Below are positions 14,760 through 18,216 of a stretch of 18,216 nucleotides of DNA, one piece after another. A model generated the notes under the pieces. That model was not told the DNA's origin, ran no database searches, and worked only from the letters and a program-made list of their open reading frames with translations. Position 1 is the first letter of the stretch. Each line of letters begins with the position of its first letter. Source of the stretch: Flavobacteriales bacterium (GTDB lineage: Bacteria > Bacteroidota > Bacteroidia > Flavobacteriales > UBA7312); NCBI GenBank assembly GCA_002862585.1, contig PKDP01000003.1, positions 1 to 18,216 of the forward strand, written 5' to 3'. The position numbers and the translations under genes are program-made.

Positions 14760-15688
14760 TTTTCATAATGGTTTACTCTAAAGCTTTCATCGTCTTGCTC
14801 GAGCATACTGATATAATTCTTGTAGCGAAAGGCAGCAACTTCACCTTTCTCTAAAGATAATTTAACTGCACAATTTGGCTCATTTACATGTAAACAGTTA
14901 TTAAACTTACACTTAGATTTTAACTTAAAAAATTCTGTAAAATAATCGCCAAGTTCGTATTTATCCATTTCTATCAATCCGAAACCTCTAACACCAGGCG
15001 TATCAATAATCGAGGCGCCAAAATCTAAGTCGTGCATTTCAGAAAAAGTTGTTGTGTGTTGTCCCTGTTGGTGTTGTTCAGATACTTCTTGTGTCTGAAT
15101 ATTTAAATTAGGTTGTAGCATGTTCAATAAGGTAGACTTACCCACTCCAGAGTGCCCTGAAATCATATTAACCTTGCCTTTCATTATTTCCTTTACTTCT
15201 GATAAATCATCATTTAGGGTACTTTTAGACAAACACTTGTAACCTATTTTTTCATAAACAAAACGTCTTTCTTCTAATTGAGCTAAAGTTGTTTCCTCAT
15301 ACAAATCGATTTTATTAAAAAATATAATCACTTCCACCCCATAAGCTTGTGCTGATACCAAAAACCTGTCTATAAAACCAGTTGATGTTTGTGGACTTTT
15401 CATACTTACCATTAGTATAGCTTGGTCTACATTAGATGCTAAAATGTGTATTTGCTTAGAAAGATTAACCGATTTTCTGACTATGATGTTTTTTCTATCG
15501 AACAACTCATCTATCATAAAAGATTCCTCCTCTTGACTCAGCTTTACCTTATCGCCTACAACGATAGGATTAGTGCTTTTGATATCATGCATACGGAACT
15601 TACCACGAATACGGCAGTTCAACAACTGTCCGTCATCTGTCTTGACAATGTACCAACTTCCAGTAGATTTTATTACTGTTCCTAGCAT
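14756..15688 (-). CDS. rsgA: Ribosome small-subunit-dependent GTPase A
   Basis: RsgA is a circularly permuted GTPase that checks late maturation of the 30S subunit. The 310-residue product has an N-terminal OB-fold (about 1-75), then the permuted motifs: G4 NKID (125-128), G1 GHSGVGKST (178-186), the switch HTTT (211-214), G3 DTPG (229-232), and the C-terminal zinc knuckle C260, C265, H267, C273. It heads a minus-strand operon with dtd and the mazG-like gene, all overlapping by 1-4 bp. The minus strand carries TATATTTG 5 nt before the ATG, so the transcript may have almost no leader. Confidence 0.97.
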   Translation of the reverse strand: MLGTVIKSTGSWYIVKTDDGQLLNCRIRGKFRMHDIKSTNPIVVGDKVKLSQEEESFMIDELFDRKNIIVRKSVNLSKQIHILASNVDQAILMVSMKSPQTSTGFIDRFLVSAQAYGVEVIIFFNKIDLYEETTLAQLEERRFVYEKIGYKCLSKSTLNDDLSEVKEIMKGKVNMISGHSGVGKSTLLNMLQPNLNIQTQEVSEQHQQGQHTTTFSEMHDLDFGASIIDTPGVRGFGLIEMDKYELGDYFTEFFKLKSKCKFNNCLHVNEPNCAVKLSLEKGEVAAFRYKNYISMLEQDDESFRVNHYEK

Positions 15689-15693
15689 TTCGA

Positions 15694-15701
15694 CAAATAT
15701 A
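15694..15701 (-). promoter_or_regulatory. Putative -7 promoter box of the rsgA operon
   Basis: The minus strand reads TATATTTG, an exact TAnnTTTG match, with only TCGAA between it and the rsgA ATG (15688). There is no clear -33 box at the proper distance. If used, transcription would begin at or next to the start codon. Confidence 0.4.
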
Positions 15702-15740
15702 CGATGATTTAAAAGAGTATAGGAATCTCTATTTCTTTAC

Positions 15741-15748
15741 TATCTTCG
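15741..15748 (+). promoter_or_regulatory. Putative -7 promoter box of the gldA-like gene
   Basis: TATCTTCG differs from TAnnTTTG at one position and ends 4 nt before ATG 15753. The spacing to the start codon is the same unusual kind as at rsgA and the GGGP synthase gene. It lies in the 64-bp divergent gap between rsgA and this gene, which must hold promoters for both. Confidence 0.35.
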
Positions 15749-15752
15749 CAGT

Positions 15753-16448
15753 ATGTCAATTGAAGTTAAAGAAGTTAGCAAATATTATGGGGAGCAAGCT
15801 GCCCTAGATTCAGTCTCATTTGAGGTTAAAAAGGGTGAAATCGTTGGTTTTCTTGGTCCTAATGGTGCTGGAAAATCTACTTTAATGAAAATTATTACCA
15901 CCTACTTGAATGCTGATAAAGGACAAGTAAACGTATGCTCTGAAGATGTAGAAGAAGATACTATTTCAATACGTGAGAAAGTAGGCTATTTAGCTGAGCA
16001 CAATCCTCTTTATTTTGAGATGTATATTAAAGAATACCTCTCATTTATAGCTGACATATATGGATGTTCTAAAGAACGCATCAATGAGATGATTGATTCG
16101 ACTGGCTTAACGCCAGAAAAGCACAAAAAAATTGGAGAATTATCTAAAGGTTACAGACAGAGAGTAGGTCTGGCAGCTGCCTTAATTCATAATCCTGAAG
16201 TACTCATTTTGGACGAACCTACTACTGGACTAGATCCTAATCAATTAGTGGAAATAAGAAACCTTATCAAAGAAAGTGGAAAGGATAAAACCGTAATGCT
16301 TTCGACACATATTATGCAAGAGGTTGAAAAAATGTGTAATCGTGTTATAATCATCAACAAGGGTAAAATAGTAGCTGATGAAATGTTATCCTCACTTAAA
16401 GAAAAAAAAGTAGACTTAGAATCATACTTTCAAAAGCTTACGGCTTAA
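15753..16448 (+). CDS. gldA: ABC transporter ATP-binding protein, GldA-like
   Basis: The 231-residue protein has a complete nucleotide-binding domain: Walker A GPNGAGKS (35-42), GYLAEHNPLYFEMYIKEYL (78-96, the characteristic GldA region in place of a plain Q-loop), signature LSKGYRQRVGLA (130-141), Walker B VLILDEP (150-156), D-loop GLDPNQLVEI (159-168) and H-loop H186. The wording of these blocks is that of GldA, the ATPase of the GldA-GldF-GldG transporter needed for gliding motility in Flavobacteriia. Flavobacterium GldA is about 70 residues longer; here the accessory C-terminal region is shortened, yet the end DLESYFQKLT resembles a normal family terminus. No permease gene is adjacent in the window, so a related ABC-2 ATPase cannot be excluded. 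Confidence 0.65.
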   Translation: MSIEVKEVSKYYGEQAALDSVSFEVKKGEIVGFLGPNGAGKSTLMKIITTYLNADKGQVNVCSEDVEEDTISIREKVGYLAEHNPLYFEMYIKEYLSFIADIYGCSKERINEMIDSTGLTPEKHKKIGELSKGYRQRVGLAAALIHNPEVLILDEPTTGLDPNQLVEIRNLIKESGKDKTVMLSTHIMQEVEKMCNRVIIINKGKIVADEMLSSLKEKKVDLESYFQKLTA

Positions 16449-16519
16449 AATAGTTCAGAAGCTATCTTTTAAATTATCCGAATTACCCATAGTATAAAAG
16501 TGCAAAAAAATAAATATAA

Positions 16520-16654
16520 AAAACTTTGTGGTAATATCATAAATTGTTTTTTAGTAGAAATGGGGGGGGGTATTACTAATATAATAGGAACGGTAATTCC
16601 TATCTCTCTGCATTGTTTTACAAAGTCGAAAAATAATTTAGAATGCAAAAAAAT
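16520..16654 (-). pseudogene. metF (5,10-methylenetetrahydrofolate reductase) fragment
   Basis: Read on the minus strand, about 45 codons without a stop spell an interior piece of MetF: SKLFFDFVKQCREIGITVPI, then I, a stretch reading LVIPPP, then ISTKKQFMILPQSF. Family members typically read FFDFVxxCRExGIxVPIIPGIKPIxTKKQL at this point. The Pro-Gly of PIIPGI is lost (LV) and the Lys-Pro is replaced by a proline run coded by nine C. No start codon, TIM-barrel beginning or C-terminal half is recognisable; the frame continues as low-complexity sequence to a TAA at 16469-16471. Intact MetF is about 300 residues, so this is a relic rather than a working gene. It lies between gldA and the metK riboswitch. 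Confidence 0.8.
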
Positions 16655-16671
16655 TAATGAATTTATTTTTC

Positions 16672-16679
16672 TAATTTTG
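16672..16679 (+). promoter_or_regulatory. Putative -7 promoter box of the metK leader
   Basis: TAATTTTG is an exact TAnnTTTG match and would start transcription at about 16684, ten nucleotides before the SAM-II aptamer. This is the expected place for a riboswitch promoter. No good -33 box is visible. Confidence 0.45.
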
Positions 16680-16693
16680 CTGACGATTTAACA

Positions 16694-16742
16694 AGTGGAC
16701 AAATTTGGCTGATTGCAACCACTCCAAAAATGCTAAAACAGG
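16694..16742 (+). ncRNA. SAM-II riboswitch upstream of metK
   Basis: The element shows the compact H-type pseudoknot of SAM-II. P1 is AGTGG (16694-16698) with CCACT (16719-16723). The loop strand TTTGGC (16704-16709) is fully complementary, with one G-U, to GCTAAA (16732-16737). The conserved words ATTGCAA before the P1 3' strand and AAATGCTAAA at the 3' end match the SAM-II consensus as I know it (TTGCAA...GCTAAA). SAM binding stabilises the pseudoknot and normally lowers expression. The start codon of metK is 57 nt further on, more than in classic SAM-II leaders where the ribosome site is close. A complementary segment at 16752-16761 may form the competing fold. Confidence 0.85.
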
Positions 16743-16799
16743 AATAACTTCGCATCAGCTATTTTCACTTTAATTTATTAATACAAACATACATAGAAA

Positions 16800-18089
16800 A
16801 TGGCATATTTTTTCACCTCAGAATCCGTATCAGAAGGACACCCAGACAAAGTAGCTGATCAAATTTCAGATGCTTTGCTCGACAATTTTTTGGCGCAAGA
16901 CAAAGACTCTAAAGTGGCTTGTGAAACACTAGTAACAACAGGACTTACTGTTCTTAGTGGTGAGGTTAAAACCAAAGCTTATGTAGATGTTCAAAGAATA
17001 GCCAGAAAAGTTATTCGAAAAATAGGCTATAATAAGTCCGAATATCAATTTGATGCGGATAGTTGTGGCGTTATTTCAGCTATTCACGAACAATCGGCAG
17101 ACATCAATCAAGGTGTAGAAGCTGACAAAGGCTTACATGCTGAGCAAGGTGCAGGTGACCAAGGTATGATGTTTGGCTACGCTACCAACGAAACGGATAA
17201 TTATATGCCATTGGCTTTGGATTTATCGCACCGAATCCTAATTGAATTGGCTGATATTAGAAGAGAAGGTATGGAAATGACTTATCTAAGGCCAGATTCA
17301 AAGTCTCAGGTAACAATCGAATACAGTGATGATAATCAACCTATTCGTATAGAGGCTATTGTGGTATCTACTCAACACGATGAATTTATATTAGCTCAAG
17401 AAGATACAGACGCTGCGAGAGCAGAAGCAGAAACTGCTATGCAGAAGCACATAGAAAATGATGTGAAAACTATTCTTATTCCTAGAGTATTAGCTCAATT
17501 GGAAGAACGACAACAAGTTCTTTTTGGAACAGAAAAGTACCATGTCAATCCTACTGGAAAATTTGTAATAGGTGGCCCGCATGGTGACACAGGTCTAACA
17601 GGAAGAAAAATTATTGTTGATACTTATGGTGGTAAAGGAGCCCATGGTGGTGGTGCTTTTTCTGGAAAAGACCCTTCTAAAGTAGACCGTTCGGCGGCTT
17701 ATGCAACTCGACACATTGCTAAAAACCTTGTTGCTGCAGGACTCTGCAAACAAGTATTGGTTCAAGTGTCTTATGCTATTGGCGTTGCTAAGCCAATGGG
17801 TGTTTTTGTTGACACATACGGCACTTCAAATATTGGTTTATCAGATGGCGAAATCGCTAAAAAGGTAGAAGATATTTTTGATATGAGACCGGCCGCTATT
17901 ATTGACAGATTGAAACTTAAAAACCCAATCTATCAAGAAACAGCAGCCTACGGTCATATGGGACGAACTCCTGAAACTAAGTCGTTCACTTTTGATGTTG
18001 AGGGCCAATCTAAAGAGTTAACTTTAGAGACTTTTACATGGGAAAAATTAGACTATGTAGATGACGTCAAAAAAGTATTTAGCTTGTAG
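16800..18089 (+). CDS. metK: S-adenosylmethionine synthetase (methionine adenosyltransferase)
   Basis: The cytosolic enzyme makes SAM from methionine and ATP. The product is 429 residues, slightly longer than E. coli MetK (384), as usual for Bacteroidota. Landmarks are SEGHPDKVADQISD (11-24, nucleotide site), GAGDQGMMFGYAT (117-129, methionine-site hexapeptide), GGPHGDTGLTGRK (258-270, P-loop-like) and the lysine- and Asp-rich GGGAFSGKDPSKVDRSAAY (283-301). The start is ATG 16800, following an A-rich stretch (ATAGAAA) rather than a Shine-Dalgarno sequence. Expression is predicted to be repressed by SAM through the SAM-II riboswitch in the leader. The gene converges on der with a single base between the two stop codons. 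Confidence 0.98.
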   Translation: MAYFFTSESVSEGHPDKVADQISDALLDNFLAQDKDSKVACETLVTTGLTVLSGEVKTKAYVDVQRIARKVIRKIGYNKSEYQFDADSCGVISAIHEQSADINQGVEADKGLHAEQGAGDQGMMFGYATNETDNYMPLALDLSHRILIELADIRREGMEMTYLRPDSKSQVTIEYSDDNQPIRIEAIVVSTQHDEFILAQEDTDAARAEAETAMQKHIENDVKTILIPRVLAQLEERQQVLFGTEKYHVNPTGKFVIGGPHGDTGLTGRKIIVDTYGGKGAHGGGAFSGKDPSKVDRSAAYATRHIAKNLVAAGLCKQVLVQVSYAIGVAKPMGVFVDTYGTSNIGLSDGEIAKKVEDIFDMRPAAIIDRLKLKNPIYQETAAYGHMGRTPETKSFTFDVEGQSKELTLETFTWEKLDYVDDVKKVFSL

Positions 18090-18090
18090 A

Positions 18091-18216
18091 CTACTTCTTT
18101 CTAAAGAAAATCTGAATTGGTATACCGTTAAAGTCAAAACTCTCTCGAAGTTTATTTTCGATGTATCGTTTGTAAGGGTCTTTAATATACTGGGGTAAAT
18201 TGGCAAAAAAGGCAAA
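18091..18216 (-). CDS. der: C-terminus of ribosome biogenesis GTPase Der (partial)
   Basis: The last 41 codons of a minus-strand gene end at TAG 18093-18091. The peptide contains LPQYIKDPYKRYIENKLRES and closes FDFNGIPIQIFFRKK, the characteristic end of Der (EngA) KH-like domains in Bacteroidota (general form FDFxGVPIxxFFRxK). Der carries two tandem GTPase domains and acts in 50S subunit assembly; those domains lie outside the window. It converges with metK, with one base between stops and no terminator hairpin visible. Confidence 0.9.
   Translation of the reverse strand, partial: FAFFANLPQYIKDPYKRYIENKLRESFDFNGIPIQIFFRKK

Noticed and set aside
14756..15688. Possible toxin-antitoxin reading of the mazG-like/dtd/rsgA cluster
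   Set aside because: All three genes are recognisable housekeeping enzymes with full motif sets; MazG here is a pyrophosphohydrolase, not a toxin partner.
16449..16470. Possible terminator after the gldA-like gene (ATAG...CTAT followed by TTTT)
   Set aside because: The stem has only four AT-rich pairs, too weak to call.
16584..16603. Hairpin ATAGGAA / TTCCTAT with a 6-nt loop
   Set aside because: It has no T-run and falls within the recognisable MetF codons (GITVPII), so it is probably incidental.
16500..16691. A 63-codon plus-strand open frame starting at GTG
   Set aside because: It has no family resemblance, and the opposite strand of the same DNA reads as a MetF fragment, which explains the open frame.

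Overview
The window is an ordinary chromosomal stretch of a low-GC Bacteroidota bacterium, most likely of the order Flavobacteriales. The evidence is a secreted protein with a type IX secretion (T9SS) C-terminal sorting domain, three TonB-dependent outer-membrane receptors or receptor starts, a gliding-motility type ABC ATPase (GldA-like), an F1 beta subunit with the extra loop I recall from this phylum, a short epsilon subunit encoded with beta alone, and several promoters matching the Bacteroidota pattern (-7 box TAnnTTTG, some with a -33 TTTG/TTG).

Layout. 1-341 (-): N-terminus of a CarboxypepD_reg-like/TonB-receptor-type protein, cut by the window edge. 470-880 (+): small lipoprotein with a degenerate Rieske-like fold, tail-to-tail with a large T9SS cargo protein (877-2670, -). 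2726-4039 (-): S-adenosylhomocysteinase. 4104-6175 (+): a phosphopantetheinyl transferase, then a tightly packed set of GGGP synthase, YkoF/MTH1187-type thiamine-binding protein and NadR-like P-loop kinase. 6200-8549 (+): a TPP riboswitch followed by a TonB-dependent receptor, the predicted outer-membrane thiamine importer, closed by a strong bidirectional terminator. 8608-9534 (-): ribF, with a TTG start. 9679-13986 (+): atpD-atpC, then two visibly more AT-rich genes, a YiiX-like cysteine hydrolase lipoprotein and a BtuB-like receptor. 13987-15688 (-): overlapping rsgA-dtd-mazG-like operon. 15753-16448 (+): gldA-like ATPase. 16449-16799: gene-free apart from a decayed metF fragment on the minus strand and a SAM-II riboswitch on the plus strand leading into metK (16800-18089). 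18091-18216 (-): C-terminus of der.

Two themes stand out. The thiamine theme (5409-8549) joins a thiamine-binding-family protein, a NadR-like kinase and a riboswitch-controlled receptor, but no inner-membrane permease gene is present here. The SAM/methionine theme consists of ahcY at one end and, at the other, metK under a SAM-II pseudoknot aptamer beside the metF relic. The SAM-II aptamer has an apparent alternative pairing partner downstream that would disrupt the pseudoknot. I see no CRISPR array, insertion sequence, prophage, tRNA or rRNA, and no evidence for a wholly new defence or mobile system. The most interesting items are regulatory RNAs, a gene relic and a ligand-depleted Rieske fold.
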